A stretch of DNA of 64,000 nt. Origin: Pseudomonas sp. P8_229. GTDB taxonomy: Bacteria; Pseudomonadota; Gammaproteobacteria; Pseudomonadales; Pseudomonadaceae. Below, in pieces: positions 37,693 to 49,856 of this stretch. The notes under the pieces are model-generated. The model made no database searches, had not been told where the DNA came from, and saw nothing but the letters and a program-made list of their open reading frames with translations. The stretch is from positions 1,974,001 through 2,038,000 of the forward strand of contig NZ_CP125378.1 of NCBI RefSeq assembly GCF_034008635.1. The letters run 5' to 3'. The number at the start of each line of letters is the position of its first letter. Within the stretch, counting starts at the first letter, position 1. The position numbers and the translations under genes are program-made.

Positions 37693-38593
37693 TGTTCTCT
37701 TCGCGTCCGGCCAGCTCATCGGCACCGGTCGCGCCCCACGCCTGCAATTGCTGGATCACACCGCGCACCAACACTTCCGGCGCAGAAGCTCCGGCGGTGA
37801 TGCCGATCCGCTCGACGCCATCGAACCAGCTCTTCTGCAGGTCTTCGGCGCCGTCGATCAGGTAGGCCGGCGTAGACATGCGTTCGGCCAGCTCACGCAA
37901 ACGATTGGAGTTGGAGCTGTTCGGGCTGCCCACCACCAACACCACGTCGCATTCATCGGCCAGTTGCTTGACTGCGTCCTGACGGTTTTGCGTGGCGTAA
38001 CAGATGTCGTCCTTGCGTGGGCCACCGATGGCCGGGAAACGGCTGCGCAACGCATCGATCACACGACTGGTGTCGTCCATCGACAAGGTGGTCTGAGTGA
38101 CGAACGCGAGTTTTTCCGGGTTATGGACCTGCAGCGCCGCAACATCCTTCTCGTCTTCGACGAGGTAGATTGCGCCGCCATTGCTGGCGTCGTACTGGCC
38201 CATGGTGCCTTCGACTTCCGGATGGCCGGCGTGGCCGATCAGGATGCATTCGCGGCCGTCGCGGCTGTATTTCGCGACTTCGATGTGTACTTTGGTGACC
38301 AGTGGGCAGGTGGCATCGAAAACTTTCAGGCCACGGCCTGCAGCTTCGGTACGCACGGCCTGGGATACGCCATGCGCACTGAAGATCACGATGACGTCGT
38401 CCGGCACCTGATCCAGTTCTTCGACGAAGATCGCCCCGCGGCTGCGCAGGTCTTCAACGACGAACTTGTTGTGCACCACTTCATGACGCACATAGATCGG
38501 CGGCCCGAAGACTTCCAGGGCGCGGTTGACGATTTCGATCGCCCGGTCCACGCCGGCGCAGAAGCCACGGGGGTTGGCGAGTTTGATTTGCAT
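37649..38593 (-). CDS. ispH: 4-hydroxy-3-methylbut-2-enyl diphosphate reductase
   Basis: 314 residues from the ATG at 38593 ([15 protein letters not shown]). IspH is the last enzyme of the MEP isoprenoid pathway, making IPP and DMAPP. The three cysteines of the [4Fe-4S] cluster lie in [22 protein letters not shown] and [14 protein letters not shown] CYATQNRQ. Catalytic Glu is in [11 protein letters not shown]. It is the last gene of a minus-strand run ileS-lspA-fkpB-ispH, with a REPIN between it and fkpB. Confidence 0.95.
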   Translation of the reverse strand: MQIKLANPRGFCAGVDRAIEIVNRALEVFGPPIYVRHEVVHNKFVVEDLRSRGAIFVEELDQVPDDVIVIFSAHGVSQAVRTEAAGRGLKVFDATCPLVTKVHIEVAKYSRDGRECILIGHAGHPEVEGTMGQYDASNGGAIYLVEDEKDVAALQVHNPEKLAFVTQTTLSMDDTSRVIDALRSRFPAIGGPRKDDICYATQNRQDAVKQLADECDVVLVVGSPNSSNSNRLRELAERMSTPAYLIDGAEDLQKSWFDGVERIGITAGASAPEVLVRGVIQQLQAWGATGADELAGREENITFSMPKELRVRSI

Positions 38594-38637
38594 GCTGTGC
38601 CTCGTGTCTTGCGCGCGAAAAAACAGTGAATAACTAC

Positions 38638-38728
38638 TGTGGGAGCGGGCTTGCTCGCGAAAGCGATAAGTCAGACAACATCGATGTTGAATGTCAGTCA
38701 GCACTCGCGAGCAAGCCCGCTCCCACAT
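38638..38728. repeat. REPIN (class B REP doublet)
   Basis: GTGGGAGCGGGCTTGCTCGC and inverted partner around a core with AAGTCAGACAACATCGATGTTG. Between ispH and fkpB, inside an otherwise tight gene run. Confidence 0.92.
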
Positions 38729-38748
38729 TTTTGACCACGTATGGTCAG

Positions 38749-39201
38749 TTACAGCGCTTTGACGTTGATGATCTCGACATCAAAGGTCAGTGTCTTGCCG
38801 GCCAGCGGGTGGTTGAAGTCGATGGTCACTTGCGCGTCGTCGAACTCTTTCACCACACCCGGCAGCTCAGTATTGGCCGCATCGTTGAAGATAACCAGCA
38901 AACCCGGCGAAAGCTCCATGTCGACGAACTGCGAACGCGGAATGATCTGCACGTTCTGCGGGTTCGGCTGGCCGAAGGCGTTTTCCGGTTCGACGGTCAG
39001 CGTGCGCTTGTCGCCGGCCTTGAAGCCGAACAGCGCGGCTTCGAAACCCGGCAGCAAGTTGCCGTCGCCGACCTTGAAGGTCGCCGGGGCTTTGTCAAAG
39101 GTGCTGTCGACCGTGTCGCCATTCTCCAGGCGCAATGCAAAGTGCAAGGTGACTTCCGTGTTCTGGCCGATGCGTTGCTCAGCCAATACCTGTTCAGTCA
39201 T
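38749..39201 (-). CDS. fkpB: FKBP-type peptidyl-prolyl isomerase FkpB
   Basis: A 150-residue SlyD-like FKBP. The FKBP core is split by an insert-in-flap chaperone domain: [19 protein letters not shown], then [19 protein letters not shown], insert, then [11 protein letters not shown]. It lacks the His-rich metal tail of SlyD, which points to FkpB (SlpA). It is cytoplasmic and helps proline-limited folding. Its first eight bases overlap the end of lspA, which indicates translational coupling; lspA-fkpB-ispH is a conserved order. Confidence 0.92.
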   Translation of the reverse strand: MTEQVLAEQRIGQNTEVTLHFALRLENGDTVDSTFDKAPATFKVGDGNLLPGFEAALFGFKAGDKRTLTVEPENAFGQPNPQNVQIIPRSQFVDMELSPGLLVIFNDAANTELPGVVKEFDDAQVTIDFNHPLAGKTLTFDVEIINVKAL

Positions 39202-39706
39202 GAACGGCTTCTCCGGTTTTTTTACTTTTGAACATGTCCAGTGCCAGCATCACCGCGCCAACGGTGATGGCGCTGTCGGCGAAGTTGAACGCCGGGAAGT
39301 ACCAGCGGTTCTGCCAGTGCACCAGAATGAAGTCGATCACATGGCCCAGGGCAATGCGGTCATACAGATTGCCCAACGCGCCACCCAGCACCAGCGCCAA
39401 AGCGACGGCCAGCCAGGTATCGTTGCGGCCCAGGCGCTTGAGCCAGACCACCAGCACCGCACTGACCACGATCGCGATCAGGGCAAACAGCCAGCGCTGC
39501 CAGCCGGAGCTGTCGGCCAGAAAGCTGAACGCCGCGCCGGTGTTGTAGGCCAGGGTCCAGCTGAAGTAATCGGGAATGATCACGATCTGCTGGAACATTT
39601 CGAGCTTGTTTTCGAAGTAGAACTTGCTGGCCTGGTCGATGACCAGAACCAGCAAGCTCAACCACAGCCAGCTCAACCGTCCGAAACGGCCAACGGCATT
39701 AGGCAT
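39194..39706 (-). CDS. lspA: Lipoprotein signal peptidase (signal peptidase II)
   Basis: A 170-residue inner-membrane aspartyl protease with four membrane helices that cuts the signal peptides of lipidated prolipoproteins, including BamD and the lipoproteins in this window. The catalytic aspartates are in [15 protein letters not shown] and [21 protein letters not shown] is also conserved. It overlaps ileS at its start by eight bases and fkpB at its end by eight. Confidence 0.96.
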   Translation of the reverse strand: MPNAVGRFGRLSWLWLSLLVLVIDQASKFYFENKLEMFQQIVIIPDYFSWTLAYNTGAAFSFLADSSGWQRWLFALIAIVVSAVLVVWLKRLGRNDTWLAVALALVLGGALGNLYDRIALGHVIDFILVHWQNRWYFPAFNFADSAITVGAVMLALDMFKSKKTGEAVHD

Positions 39707-42530
39707 AGTGACGAACCTCGCCGGCGCCGCTGATGTTATCGACGCAACGACCGCAGATTTCCGGATGCTCCGGGTTCACGCCAACGTCTTCACGGCAGTG
39801 CCAGCAACGGGCGCATTTCGGGAAGGCCGACTTGACGATCTTCAGCTTCAGGCCGCTGACTTCGGTGGCGACTGCGTCGGCCGGAGCCTGTACGAACGGT
39901 GCAACGCTGGCAGTCGAGGTGATCAGGACAAAGCGCAGCTCGTTGCTCAGCTTGGCCAGATCGGCGCTCAGCGCGTCTTCGGCGTACAGCGTCACTTCGG
40001 CTTGCAGGTTGCCACCGACGGCTTTGGCCGCACGCTGGATTTCCATTTCTTTGTTGACCGCTACTTTGACCGCCATCACGCGTTCCCAGTAGTCGCGACC
40101 CAGTTCAACGTCGGCCGGCAGTTCAGTCAAACCTTCGTACCAGGTGTTGAGCATGACCGATTCGTTACGCTCGCCCGGCAGGTATTCCCACAGTTCATCG
40201 GCGGTGAAGGCGAGGATCGGGGCGATCCAGCGCACCAGCGCTTCGCAGATGTGGAACAGCGCGGTTTGTGCCGAACGGCGGGCCTTGCTGTTGGCGCCAG
40301 TGGTGTACTGACGGTCCTTGATGATGTCGAGGTAGAAACCACCCAGCTCCTGCACGCAGAAGTTGTGGATCTTGGAGTAGACGTTCCAGAAACGGTATTC
40401 GCCGTAGTGCTCTTGCAGCTCGCGTTGCAGCAGCAAGGTGCGGTCTACCGCCCAGCGATCCAGCGCGAGCATTTCTTCTGCCGGCAGGATGTCGGTGGCC
40501 GGGTTGAAACCGCTCAGGTTCGAGAGCAGGAAACGCGCGGTGTTACGGATACGGCGATAGGCGTCAGCACTGCGTTGCAGGATCTGGTCGGAGACGGCCA
40601 TTTCACCGGAATAGTCAGTCGAAGCGACCCACAGACGCATGATGTCAGCGCCCAGGGTGTCGTTGACTTTTTGCGGCGCGATCACGTTACCCAGCGATTT
40701 GGACATCTTGCGGCCCGCTTCGTCGACGGTGAAACCGTGGGTCAGCAGTTCGCGGTATGGCGCGTGGTTGTCGATGGCGCAACCGGTCAGCAGCGAGGAA
40801 TGGAACCAGCCGCGGTGTTGGTCGGAACCTTCCAGGTACAGATCGGCGCGTGGGCCGCTCTCGTGACCCATCGGGTGCGAACCGCGCAGCACGTGCCAGT
40901 GCGTGGTGCCCGAATCGAACCAGACGTCGAGGGTGTCGCTGATCTTGTCGTACAGCGGCGCTTCGTCGCCGAGCAGTTCGGCGGCGTCCATCTTGAACCA
41001 GGCTTCGATGCCTTCGACTTCAACGCGCTTGGCCACCTCTTCCATCAGCTCGACGGTGCGTGGGTGCAGTTCGCCGCTTTCCTTGTTGAGGAAGAACGGG
41101 ATCGGCACGCCCCAGTTGCGCTGACGGGAGATGCACCAGTCCGGACGGTTGGCGATCATCGAGTGCAGGCGCGCCTGACCCCACGCCGGAACGAACTTGG
41201 TGTCTTCGATGGCTTTGAGCGAGCGCACACGCAGGGTGTCGCCGCTGGTTGGCTCTTTGTCCATGCCGATGAACCACTGCGCGGTGGCGCGGTAGATCAG
41301 CGGGGTCTTGTGACGCCAGCAGTGCATGTAGCTGTGTTCGATGACGGTGGTGTGCATCAACGCACCGACTTCGGTCAGCTTGTCGACGATGGCCGGGTTG
41401 GCCTTCCAGATGAACTGGCCGCCAAAAAATTCCAGCGACGGCACGTACACGCCGTTGCTCTGCACAGGATTGAGGATGTCGTCGTTGACCATGCCGTATT
41501 TCTTGCACGTCACGAAGTCGTCCACGCCGTAGGCCGGGGCGGAGTGAACCACACCGGTGCCGGCGCCCAGTTCCACGTAGTCGGCCAGGTACACCGGCGA
41601 CAGGCGGTCGTAGAACGGGTGACGGAAGTTGATCAGCTCCAGTTCTTTACCGGTAGTGGTCGCGATGACCGAGCCTTCAACGCCATAGCGCGCCAGGCAG
41701 GCTTCGACCAGCTCTTCAGCCAGCACCAGCAGCTTGTCGCCGATGTCGACCAGGGCGTAGTTGAATTCCGGGTGTACGTTCAGCGCCTGGTTGGCCGGGA
41801 TGGTCCACGGGGTGGTGGTCCAGATCACGATCGAGGCAGGCTTGCTCAGCGACGGCAGACCGAACGCGGCAGCCAGCTTGGCTTCGTCAGCGATCGGGAA
41901 GGCGACGTCGATGGTCGAGGACTTTTTGTTCTCGTACTCGACTTCCGCTTCAGCCAGCGCCGAACCGCAGTCGAAGCACCAGTTCACCGGCTTGAGGCCC
42001 TTGAACACAAAACCGCCCTTGACGATTTCAGCCAAGGCGCGGATTTCACCGGCCTCGTTCTTGAAATCCATGGTCTTGTACGGGTTGGCCCAGTCGCCCA
42101 GCACGCCGAGACGGATGAATTCGGACTTCTGCCCTTCGATCTGCTCAGTGGCGTAGGCACGGCACAGCTCGCGGGTCTTGTCCGCGCCCAGGTTCTTGCC
42201 GTGGGTCACTTCAACCTTGTGCTCGATCGGCAGGCCGTGGCAGTCCCAACCCGGGACGTACGGCGCGTCGAAACCCGACAGGGTTTTCGAGCGGATGATC
42301 ATGTCCTTGAGAATCTTGTTCAGTGCGTGACCGATGTGGATCGTGCCGTTGGCATACGGAGGACCGTCGTGCAGGACGAACTTCGGACGATCCTTGCCAA
42401 TCTCGCGCAACTTTCCGTACAGGCCAATACTGTCCCAGCGCTGCAGGATCTGCGGTTCGCGCTGTGGCAGGCCGGCCTTCATTGGGAAGGCGGTGTCCGG
42501 AAGGTTAAGCGTGGCTTTATAGTCGGTCAT
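39699..42530 (-). CDS. ileS: Isoleucyl-tRNA synthetase
   Basis: A 943-residue class I synthetase of normal length. The HIGH motif reads HIGH in [12 protein letters not shown] near residue 60; KMSKS is in [12 protein letters not shown] near residue 605. An editing (CP1) domain, an anticodon-binding domain and a C-terminal zinc finger (CARCWHC ... CGRC) are in order. The CARCW zinc finger is typical of the bacterial, mupirocin-sensitive type. It lies between ribF and lspA on the minus strand, 13 bases from ribF. Confidence 0.98.
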   Translation of the reverse strand: MTDYKATLNLPDTAFPMKAGLPQREPQILQRWDSIGLYGKLREIGKDRPKFVLHDGPPYANGTIHIGHALNKILKDMIIRSKTLSGFDAPYVPGWDCHGLPIEHKVEVTHGKNLGADKTRELCRAYATEQIEGQKSEFIRLGVLGDWANPYKTMDFKNEAGEIRALAEIVKGGFVFKGLKPVNWCFDCGSALAEAEVEYENKKSSTIDVAFPIADEAKLAAAFGLPSLSKPASIVIWTTTPWTIPANQALNVHPEFNYALVDIGDKLLVLAEELVEACLARYGVEGSVIATTTGKELELINFRHPFYDRLSPVYLADYVELGAGTGVVHSAPAYGVDDFVTCKKYGMVNDDILNPVQSNGVYVPSLEFFGGQFIWKANPAIVDKLTEVGALMHTTVIEHSYMHCWRHKTPLIYRATAQWFIGMDKEPTSGDTLRVRSLKAIEDTKFVPAWGQARLHSMIANRPDWCISRQRNWGVPIPFFLNKESGELHPRTVELMEEVAKRVEVEGIEAWFKMDAAELLGDEAPLYDKISDTLDVWFDSGTTHWHVLRGSHPMGHESGPRADLYLEGSDQHRGWFHSSLLTGCAIDNHAPYRELLTHGFTVDEAGRKMSKSLGNVIAPQKVNDTLGADIMRLWVASTDYSGEMAVSDQILQRSADAYRRIRNTARFLLSNLSGFNPATDILPAEEMLALDRWAVDRTLLLQRELQEHYGEYRFWNVYSKIHNFCVQELGGFYLDIIKDRQYTTGANSKARRSAQTALFHICEALVRWIAPILAFTADELWEYLPGERNESVMLNTWYEGLTELPADVELGRDYWERVMAVKVAVNKEMEIQRAAKAVGGNLQAEVTLYAEDALSADLAKLSNELRFVLITSTASVAPFVQAPADAVATEVSGLKLKIVKSAFPKCARCWHCREDVGVNPEHPEICGRCVDNISGAGEVRHYA

Positions 42531-42543
42531 TTAAGGCTCTTCA

Positions 42544-43482
42544 TTAGCGATGGGCGCTAGGTGCGGCTAGTGCACGGGCGGTGGCGACATCCGCATTGAT
42601 CGCCGTTTTCAATGCCTCCAGAGAGGCGAAGCGCTGCTCTTCACGCAGCTTTTGGTGGAAAACCACCGTCAAACGCCGGTCATACAGATCGCCGGCAAAA
42701 TCTAAAAGATGAACTTCAAGGTGGGCTTTGCCATCACCTTGAACCGTAGGCCGTACGCCGATATTGGCGACACCGGGCCAGGTCTTGCCGTCGATGTCGA
42801 CATCCACCAGGTACACCCCGGTGAACGGCACGCGACGACGCTTGAGTTGAATGTTGGCAGTGGGCGTACCCAGCTGCCGGGCCAGTTTCTGGCCATGCAG
42901 CACGCGACCGGCGATCCGGTACGGGCGGCCAAGCAGGCGTTCGGCCAAGGCAAAATCGGCGGCGGCCAACGCGTTGCGCACCTGAGTGCTGCTGACGCGA
43001 ATGCCGTCCAGCTCGACAGTTTGCGCGGCTTCCACGGTAAAGCCGTGGACTTGTCCGGCCTGCAGCAGGAAATCGAAATCACCGAGGCGGTCACAGCCAA
43101 AACGGAAATCGTCGCCGACTTCCAGATGCTGCACGCCGAGACCGTCCACCAGGATGGTATCGACGAACTCGCTGGCGCTGAGCTTGCTCAAGCGCTGGTT
43201 GAACGCCAGGCACAGGACCCGGTCGACGCCTTCGGCGGCCAGCAGTTGCAGTTTGTCGCGCAATCGGGCCAGACGTGCCGGCGCGGTCTCGGGGGCAAAG
43301 AACTCCCGCGGCTGCGGCTCGAAAATCACCACGCAGCTGGGTACGCCCAACTCGAGCGCACGCTCACGCAGCCGGGCCAGGATAGCCTGGTGACCACGGT
43401 GAACACCGTCAAAGTTGCCAATAGTGGCGACGCAGCCCCGATGCTGGGGGCGCAAGTTGTGGAGGCCTCGAACCAGCTGCAT
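42544..43482 (-). CDS. ribF: Riboflavin kinase / FAD synthetase
   Basis: 312 residues from the ATG at 43482 (MQLVRGLHNL). It makes FMN and FAD from riboflavin. The N-terminal adenylyltransferase domain has TIGNFDGVHRGHQ near residue 20 and ISSTQVR-like VSSTQVRNAL; the C-terminal kinase domain has TPTANIQL and PGVANIGVRPT. Thirteen bases separate it from ileS, and murJ lies upstream on the same strand; murJ-ribF-ileS-lspA is a conserved order. Confidence 0.96.
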   Translation of the reverse strand: MQLVRGLHNLRPQHRGCVATIGNFDGVHRGHQAILARLRERALELGVPSCVVIFEPQPREFFAPETAPARLARLRDKLQLLAAEGVDRVLCLAFNQRLSKLSASEFVDTILVDGLGVQHLEVGDDFRFGCDRLGDFDFLLQAGQVHGFTVEAAQTVELDGIRVSSTQVRNALAAADFALAERLLGRPYRIAGRVLHGQKLARQLGTPTANIQLKRRRVPFTGVYLVDVDIDGKTWPGVANIGVRPTVQGDGKAHLEVHLLDFAGDLYDRRLTVVFHQKLREEQRFASLEALKTAINADVATARALAAPSAHR

Positions 43483-43611
43483 AACGCGCTTCTTGCTCAT
43501 AAAGTGGTCGATTATAACCACACCCGACGGTCGACGACAGGCAACACCGTAACGCAAAGTGATCGAGCCGACAAAACTGCCGGCCCGTGCCCGTTTATAA
43601 GGGGTGAAACC

Positions 43612-45150
43612 TCAGCTCAAGGCCTTGCGATTGAAGTCTCGCAGACGGAAACCGAGCAGTAGCAACATACCGAAATAGGACACCACACCCGCCGCAACCA
43701 ATGCGCCCAGACGCAGGAAGCGTTCAAGCATGTGACCTTGATCCCATGGCGGCATGAAATGCATGCCAATCAGCAGCACCACGGACATCACCGCCACTGC
43801 CACCACCAGTTTGAAACCGAACTTGGCCCAACCCGGTTGCGGCTGGTACATCTGCTGCTTGCGCAGTTGATAGAACAGCAGTCCGGCGTTCAGACACGCA
43901 CCCGCACTGATCGCCAAGGCCAGACCGGCATGCGCCAGAGGCCCAATCAGCACCAGGTTGAACAACTGAGTGACGACCAGCGTGAAAATTGCGATTTTTA
44001 CCGGAGTCCGGATGTTCTGTTGCGCATAAAAGCCCGGCGCCAGCACCTTGATCACGATAATCCCGAGCAGGCCGACAGAATAGGCAATCAGCGCACGCTG
44101 GGTCATGGAAGCATCAAACGCACTGAACTGGCCGTATTGGAACAGCGACACGGTCAGCGGCTCGGCGAGAATCCCCAGTGCCAGCGCACACGGCAGCACC
44201 AGCACGAAGCACAGGCGTAGGCCCCAGTCGAGGATCCGCGAGTACTCGTGACGATCTTTGCTGGCGTAGGTTTTTGCCAATGTCGGCAGCAGGATCGTGC
44301 CCAGCGCGACGCCGAGCACGCCGGACGGCAACTCCATCAAACGGTCGGCGTAATACATCCACGACACAGAACCTGCCACCAGGAACGAGGCAAAGATGGT
44401 GTTGATGATCAACGAAATCTGACTGACCGAGACGCCAATGATCGCTGGCAACATCTGCTTCATCACCCGCCAGACGCCGGTATCGCGCAGGTTCAGGCGC
44501 GGCAGCACCAGCATGCCGATTTTTTTCAGGTGCGGCAGCTGGTAGAGCAACTGCGCCAGACCGCCGACCAACACCGCCCAGCCCAGAGCCATGACCGGTG
44601 GATCGAAATACGGCGTCAGGAACAGTGAAAACACAATCATGCTGACGTTGAGCAGGGTCGGCACGAAGGCCGGCACCGAAAAGCGGTTCCAGGTGTTGAG
44701 AATCGCCCCCGCCAGCGAGGACAGGGAAATCAGCAATATATAAGGGAACGTCACCCGCAACAGATCGGAAGTGAGCTGGAATTTTTCCGGCGTGTCGGTA
44801 AAGCCGGGCGCCGTGGCCCAGATCACCCACGGTGCGGCGATCATGCCCAGGGCAGTGACCAGCGCCAGCACCAGGGTCAGCAGACCGGACACATAGGCAA
44901 TAAAGGTACGGGTCGCCTCTTCGCCCTGCTGGTTTTTGTATTCCGCCAGAATCGGCACAAATGCCTGCGAGAACGCACCTTCGGCGAAGATTCTCCGCAG
45001 CAGGTTGGGCAGTTTGAAGGCAATAAAGAAGGCGTCCGTCGCCATTCCGGCGCCGAATGTGCGAGCGATGAGCGTGTCACGGACGAACCCCAGAATCCGG
45101 GAAAGCATCGTGATAGAGCTGACAGCGGCCAACGATTTGAGCAGATTCAT
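43612..45150 (-). CDS. murJ: Lipid II flippase MurJ
   Basis: A 512-residue polytopic membrane protein of the MOP/MATE-like superfamily (formerly MviN), starting at the ATG at 45150 ([12 protein letters not shown]). About 14 hydrophobic segments are visible. [17 protein letters not shown], with its essential arginines, and [15 protein letters not shown] are signature segments. MurJ moves lipid-linked peptidoglycan precursors to the outer face of the inner membrane. It is divergent from rpsT and leads the ribF-ileS-lspA-fkpB-ispH run. Confidence 0.96.
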   Translation of the reverse strand: MNLLKSLAAVSSITMLSRILGFVRDTLIARTFGAGMATDAFFIAFKLPNLLRRIFAEGAFSQAFVPILAEYKNQQGEEATRTFIAYVSGLLTLVLALVTALGMIAAPWVIWATAPGFTDTPEKFQLTSDLLRVTFPYILLISLSSLAGAILNTWNRFSVPAFVPTLLNVSMIVFSLFLTPYFDPPVMALGWAVLVGGLAQLLYQLPHLKKIGMLVLPRLNLRDTGVWRVMKQMLPAIIGVSVSQISLIINTIFASFLVAGSVSWMYYADRLMELPSGVLGVALGTILLPTLAKTYASKDRHEYSRILDWGLRLCFVLVLPCALALGILAEPLTVSLFQYGQFSAFDASMTQRALIAYSVGLLGIIVIKVLAPGFYAQQNIRTPVKIAIFTLVVTQLFNLVLIGPLAHAGLALAISAGACLNAGLLFYQLRKQQMYQPQPGWAKFGFKLVVAVAVMSVVLLIGMHFMPPWDQGHMLERFLRLGALVAAGVVSYFGMLLLLGFRLRDFNRKALS

Positions 45151-45320
45151 TGAGGGAATTTGTGCCTGTCGATAAACAGCAGGCGAACAATGCGCCCACT
45201 TGTGCGATACTCTGCGCCGCAACAGCACAGAGCCAAAGCTCGCGAGTTTACAGGTCAAGCGCCGGAAATAAATATCCCGCCTCTTTATACCTACCACTTA
45301 GCGGAACGTTTCAAGCGCCC

Positions 45321-45349
45321 TTGACAAGACTTCTCTTCATCGGCATGAT
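45321..45349 (+). promoter_or_regulatory. Sigma-70 promoter of rpsT
   Basis: TTGACA, 17-base spacer, CATGAT, then a GC-rich stretch CGCGGCC. It lies about 50 bases before the rpsT start. Confidence 0.75.
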
Positions 45350-45402
45350 TCGCGGCCTATTTTGTTTGCTATTTCCTAAAAAGTCTTTCGAGGAGCTCGA
45401 CG

Positions 45403-45675
45403 GTGGCCAACTCACCTTCCGCCAAAAAACGTGCAAAACAGGCTGAGAAGCGTCGCAGCCACAACGCCAGCCTGCGTTCCATGGTTCGTACCTACATCAA
45501 GAATGTAGTTAAGGCCATCGACGCAAAAGACGCTGAAAAAGCTCAAGCTGCATACGTTCTGGCTGTGCCAGTTATCGACCGTATGGCCGATAAAGGCATC
45601 ATCCACAAGAACAAGGCTGCTCGCCATAAGAGCCGCCTGAATGGCCACGTCAAAGCACTGAAAGAAGCTGCTTAA
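45403..45675 (+). CDS. rpsT: Ribosomal protein S20
   Basis: A 90-residue basic protein of the 30S subunit that binds 16S rRNA. It starts with GTG ([17 protein letters not shown] after Met) behind GAGGAG. A non-ATG start is a known and regulatory feature of rpsT in E. coli, where S20 represses its own translation. The three-helix bundle pattern with many Lys and Arg is intact. It has its own promoter and terminator. Confidence 0.98.
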   Translation: MANSPSAKKRAKQAEKRRSHNASLRSMVRTYIKNVVKAIDAKDAEKAQAAYVLAVPVIDRMADKGIIHKNKAARHKSRLNGHVKALKEAA

Positions 45676-45690
45676 TCGACGTAGTCATTA

Positions 45691-45717
45691 AAAAACCGAC
45701 CTTAGGGTCGGTTTTTT
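45691..45717 (+). terminator. Terminator of rpsT
   Basis: AAACCGACC, loop TTAG, GGTCGGTTT followed by T-run, about 15 bases after the stop. Confidence 0.93.
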
Positions 45718-45753
45718 ATTGCCTGTAATTTAACAAATCCAGCGCAAAAAAAT

Positions 45754-45842
45754 GCAGGAGTGAGCCTGCTCGCGATAGCGGTTAGACAGACAAATATTTG
45801 CTGACTGACACACCGCTATCGCGAGCAGGCTCACTCCTACAG
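45754..45842. repeat. REPIN (class A REP doublet)
   Basis: GCAGGAGTGAGCCTGCTCGC head, GATAGCGGTTAGACAG core, and inverted partner. Between the convergent ends of rpsT and creA. Confidence 0.92.
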
Positions 45843-45856
45843 TTGGTTTTTCAGTA

Positions 45857-46324
45857 TTATTGCTGGACCGGTACCCACGGCAGAATCGGGATTGCGGTCA
45901 CCGCGTTCTGTGGACTGCCCTCGATCACGCGATCGCTATAGACCAGGTACACCAGCGTATTGCGCTTCTTGTCGAGGAAACGCACCACCTGCATGGTCTT
46001 GAACACCAGCGAAGTGCGCTCCTTGAACACCTCATCGCCATCCTTCAGTTCACCCTTGAACTTGATCGGACCGACCTGACGACAAGCAATGGAAGCCTCG
46101 GCACGATCTTCCGCCAGCCCCAGACCGCCCTTCACCCCGCCAGTCTTGGCGCGCGACAGATAGCACGTCACACCATCAACCTTTGGATCATCGAAGGCCT
46201 CGACCACGATCCGGTCATTCGGGCCGACAAATTTGAATACCGTCGACACCTGGCCGATTTCCTCGGCCGAGGCCAGCAATGGCAACGCCATCAGCAGGCC
46301 CAACAATCCTTTTGCCATGCGCAT
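45857..46324 (-). CDS. creA: CreA family periplasmic protein
   Basis: A 155-residue exported protein with signal peptide [20 protein letters not shown] (cleavage near residue 20). The CreA pattern is clear: [35 protein letters not shown] in sequence parts, then [17 protein letters not shown]. Two cysteines (VTCYL and IACRQ) are present. Function is unknown; in E. coli creA lies by creBCD, but no such genes are here. It begins 12 bases after proB on the same strand. Confidence 0.9.
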   Translation of the reverse strand: MRMAKGLLGLLMALPLLASAEEIGQVSTVFKFVGPNDRIVVEAFDDPKVDGVTCYLSRAKTGGVKGGLGLAEDRAEASIACRQVGPIKFKGELKDGDEVFKERTSLVFKTMQVVRFLDKKRNTLVYLVYSDRVIEGSPQNAVTAIPILPWVPVQQ

Positions 46325-46336
46325 CGTGTTTTTTCC

Positions 46337-47455
46337 TTAGACCAGAATCAGGTTGTCACGGTGAACCAGCTCCGGCTCAGCCATGTAGCCCAGCACGCTG
46401 ACAATCGCCTCCGACGACTGACCGATGATTTTTTGTGCCTCCAGGGCGCTGTAGTTGGCCAGGCCACGGGCAATCTCACGACCATCCGGCGCCACACAGA
46501 CCACCATTTCGCCGCGACGGAAACTGCCCTGCACCAGCTTCACGCCGACCGGCAGCAGACTCTTGTTGCCCTGCGACAACGCCGCCACCGCCCCTTCATC
46601 CAGCACCAGCGTGCCGCGGGTTTGCAGATGGCCGGCCAGCCATTGCTTGCGCGCTGCCAGCATGCCGCGCTCAGGCGACAACAGCGTGCCGATGCGCTCG
46701 CCGGCTTTCAGGCGATCGAGCACTCGCTCCAGACGACCACCGACGATGATCGTATGCGCCCCGGAGCGCGCCGCCAGACGCGCCGCACGCAGCTTGGTCT
46801 GCATACCGCCACGCCCCAGCGCACCACCAGTACCGCCCGCCACCGCATCAAGAGCAGGGTCATCGGCGCGCGCCTCGTAAATCAGCTGCGCATCAGGGTT
46901 GTTGCGCGGATCAGCGTCGAACATGCCGTCGCGATCCGTGAGAATCACCAGCAGATCCGCTTCGACCAGGTTCGCTACCAGCGCCGCCAGCGTGTCGTTG
47001 TCGCCGAAACGAATTTCATCGGTGACCACAGTGTCGTTTTCGTTGATCACCGGGATGACTTTCAGCTCGACCAGTGCGCGCAGGGTGCTGCGCGCGTTCA
47101 GGTAGCGCTTGCGGTCGGACAGGTCGTCGTGCGTCAGGAGAATCTGCGCGGTATGCCGGCCATGCTCGGCAAAGCTCGATTCCCAAGCTTGCACCAGCCC
47201 CATCTGGCCGATGGCAGCAGCGGCCTGGAGCTCGTGCATCGCACTGGGTCGCACGGTCCAGCCCAGACGACTCATGCCGGCCGCCACCGCACCGGAAGAC
47301 ACCAGCACCAGCTCAACGCCAGCCTCATGCAGAGCCACCATCTGCTCGACCCAGACACCCATTGCCTTGCGATCCAGCCCCTTGCCGTCCGCCGTCAGCA
47401 AAGCGCTGCCGATCTTCACGACCCAACGCTGCGCACCTGTCACTTTGCTCCGCAT
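46337..47455 (-). CDS. proB: Glutamate 5-kinase
   Basis: 372 residues from the ATG at 47455 ([17 protein letters not shown]), the usual Pseudomonas start; an ATG three codons upstream is less likely. The amino-acid-kinase domain (1-260) has [24 protein letters not shown] and [13 protein letters not shown]; a C-terminal PUA domain follows from about residue 280. ProB makes gamma-glutamyl phosphate, the first step of proline synthesis, and is feedback-inhibited by proline. A terminator separates it from the upstream obgE. Confidence 0.96.
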   Translation of the reverse strand: MRSKVTGAQRWVVKIGSALLTADGKGLDRKAMGVWVEQMVALHEAGVELVLVSSGAVAAGMSRLGWTVRPSAMHELQAAAAIGQMGLVQAWESSFAEHGRHTAQILLTHDDLSDRKRYLNARSTLRALVELKVIPVINENDTVVTDEIRFGDNDTLAALVANLVEADLLVILTDRDGMFDADPRNNPDAQLIYEARADDPALDAVAGGTGGALGRGGMQTKLRAARLAARSGAHTIIVGGRLERVLDRLKAGERIGTLLSPERGMLAARKQWLAGHLQTRGTLVLDEGAVAALSQGNKSLLPVGVKLVQGSFRRGEMVVCVAPDGREIARGLANYSALEAQKIIGQSSEAIVSVLGYMAEPELVHRDNLILV

Positions 47456-47550
47456 CATCTTCAACCTTAGCTTGAGGACAGCGCGACCCAGCGCTGCCCG
47501 TGACGTTAATCGTGGCTATTGGTGACCAACGATCGATTTCCAGATACTAA

Positions 47551-47575
47551 AACGCCGCTCGATTGAGCGGCGCTT
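47551..47575 (-). terminator. Terminator after obgE
   Basis: Minus strand CGCCGCTC-AATC-GAGCGGCG followed by TTTT. It lies in the obgE-proB gap, so proB and creA probably have their own promoter. Confidence 0.8.
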
Positions 47576-47592
47576 AAGTTTACTGCAACGAA

Positions 47593-48855
<1,263 letters not shown>

Positions 48856-48868
48856 TCAAGACATAAGA

Positions 48869-48949
48869 CTCTTGCAAAAATGAGCGCAGCGACCCCAAAA
48901 CACGACCTGCATCGCACGCCGACAGCCCATACAAACAGTTTTGCAAGAG
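48869..48949. repeat. Distant inverted repeat in the rpmA-obgE gap
   Basis: CTCTTGCAAAA (48869-48879) and TTTTGCAAGAG (48939-48949) are perfect complements 59 bases apart. They could pair in the transcript just before obgE. Confidence 0.5.
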
Positions 48950-48964
48950 ACTCACCCCACAAAC

Positions 48965-48993
48965 GAAAAAGCCCCGTCGCAAGACAGGGCTCT
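48965..48993 (-). terminator. Terminator after rpmA
   Basis: Minus strand AGCCC...GGGCT hairpin with a T-run (GGGGCTTTTTC), 16 bases beyond the rpmA stop. It probably limits obgE transcription relative to the ribosomal genes. Confidence 0.75.
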
Positions 48994-49009
48994 TCCAGCG
49001 ATCTCGCGA

Positions 49010-49267
49010 TTAGGCCGCGATTACGCTCACGTAACGACGACCGAAGGCGCCTTTTACTTCAAACTTGATCACGCCTTCGATTTTCGCGAAGAGAGTGTGA
49101 TCTTTACCCATGCCAACGCCGTAGCCAGCGTGGAATTGGGTGCCGCGCTGACGCACGATGATGTTGCCGGCCTTGATGACCTGGCCGCCATACATCTTCA
49201 CGCCAAGGCGTTTGGCTTCTGAGTCGCGACCGTTACGGGTACTACCACCAGCTTTTTTGTGTGCCAT
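49010..49267 (-). CDS. rpmA: Ribosomal protein L27
   Basis: An 85-residue basic 50S protein. The N-terminus [17 protein letters not shown] reaches the peptidyl-transferase centre in the ribosome and needs no cleavage here, unlike in Firmicutes. [20 protein letters not shown] is the family core. It follows rplU after 35 bases and precedes obgE. Confidence 0.98.
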   Translation of the reverse strand: MAHKKAGGSTRNGRDSEAKRLGVKMYGGQVIKAGNIIVRQRGTQFHAGYGVGMGKDHTLFAKIEGVIKFEVKGAFGRRYVSVIAA

Positions 49268-49302
49268 GAGTTCAATTCTCCTAGTGAGGAATTAGGCTGA
49301 AA

Positions 49303-49617
49303 TTAAGCCTGAATACCGGTGATTTTGATCTCGGTGTACCACTGGCGGTGGCCCATACGCTTCATGTGGTGCTTACGACGACGGAACTTGATGATGCGGA
49401 CTTTATCGTGACGACCTTGGGAGATCACTTCAGCCACAACGGTAGCGCCAGCAACAACTGGAGCGCCGATATTCACGTCGTCGCCATTGGCAACCAACAG
49501 AACGCGATCAAAGGTAACGGATTCGCCGGTAGCGACTTCCAGTTTTTCGATCTTCAGGTATTCACCTGGGGCGACTTTGTACTGCTTGCCGCCAGTAACG
49601 ATTACTGCATAAGACAT
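49303..49617 (-). CDS. rplU: Ribosomal protein L21
   Basis: 104 residues from the ATG at 49617 ([15 protein letters not shown]); the frame extends to 49833 without homology. A 23S rRNA-binding 50S protein, with the conserved C-terminus [21 protein letters not shown]. It is the first gene of rplU-rpmA and has a strong promoter about 130 bases upstream. Confidence 0.98.
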   Translation of the reverse strand: MSYAVIVTGGKQYKVAPGEYLKIEKLEVATGESVTFDRVLLVANGDDVNIGAPVVAGATVVAEVISQGRHDKVRIIKFRRRKHHMKRMGHRQWYTEIKITGIQA

Positions 49618-49748
49618 GGTATTTCTCCGATAATCCTGCTCACCCAGCTCTTTATAAGAAGAGGTATTGGCTGGCATGGCTGCATAAGGCTGGAAGGCCT
49701 GTTGCAATTGCGTAAGGCAGGTGCTGCCCAGGAAGTTCAGGGTGCGCG

Positions 49749-49777
49749 ATTGTACGCAAGCCTTCTCAGGCTTGCAA
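49749..49777 (-). promoter_or_regulatory. Sigma-70 promoter of rplU-rpmA
   Basis: Minus strand TTGCAA, 17-base spacer, TACAAT, then CGCGC, a GC-rich discriminator typical of growth-rate-controlled promoters. Confidence 0.8.
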
Positions 49778-49795
49778 GGGGCCGTCCATCGCGCC

Positions 49796-49824
49796 TTGAC
49801 AGGTCCGGACGTGGGTCCTAGCAT
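49796..49824 (+). promoter_or_regulatory. Sigma-70 promoter of ispB
   Basis: TTGACA, 17-base spacer, TAGCAT, about 30 bases before the ispB ATG. Its -35 box lies 18 bases from that of the rplU promoter on the other strand. Confidence 0.75.
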
Positions 49825-49856
49825 GCCGCGCAACCCTTCTGGAGCAACTGTCGCTG

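Noticed and set aside
39624..42560. A 978-codon open frame on the plus strand
   Set aside because: It is antisense to ileS, whose product is complete and recognisable. Its protein is low-complexity, rich in Val, Asp, Gln and Arg, as expected of a GC-rich shadow frame.
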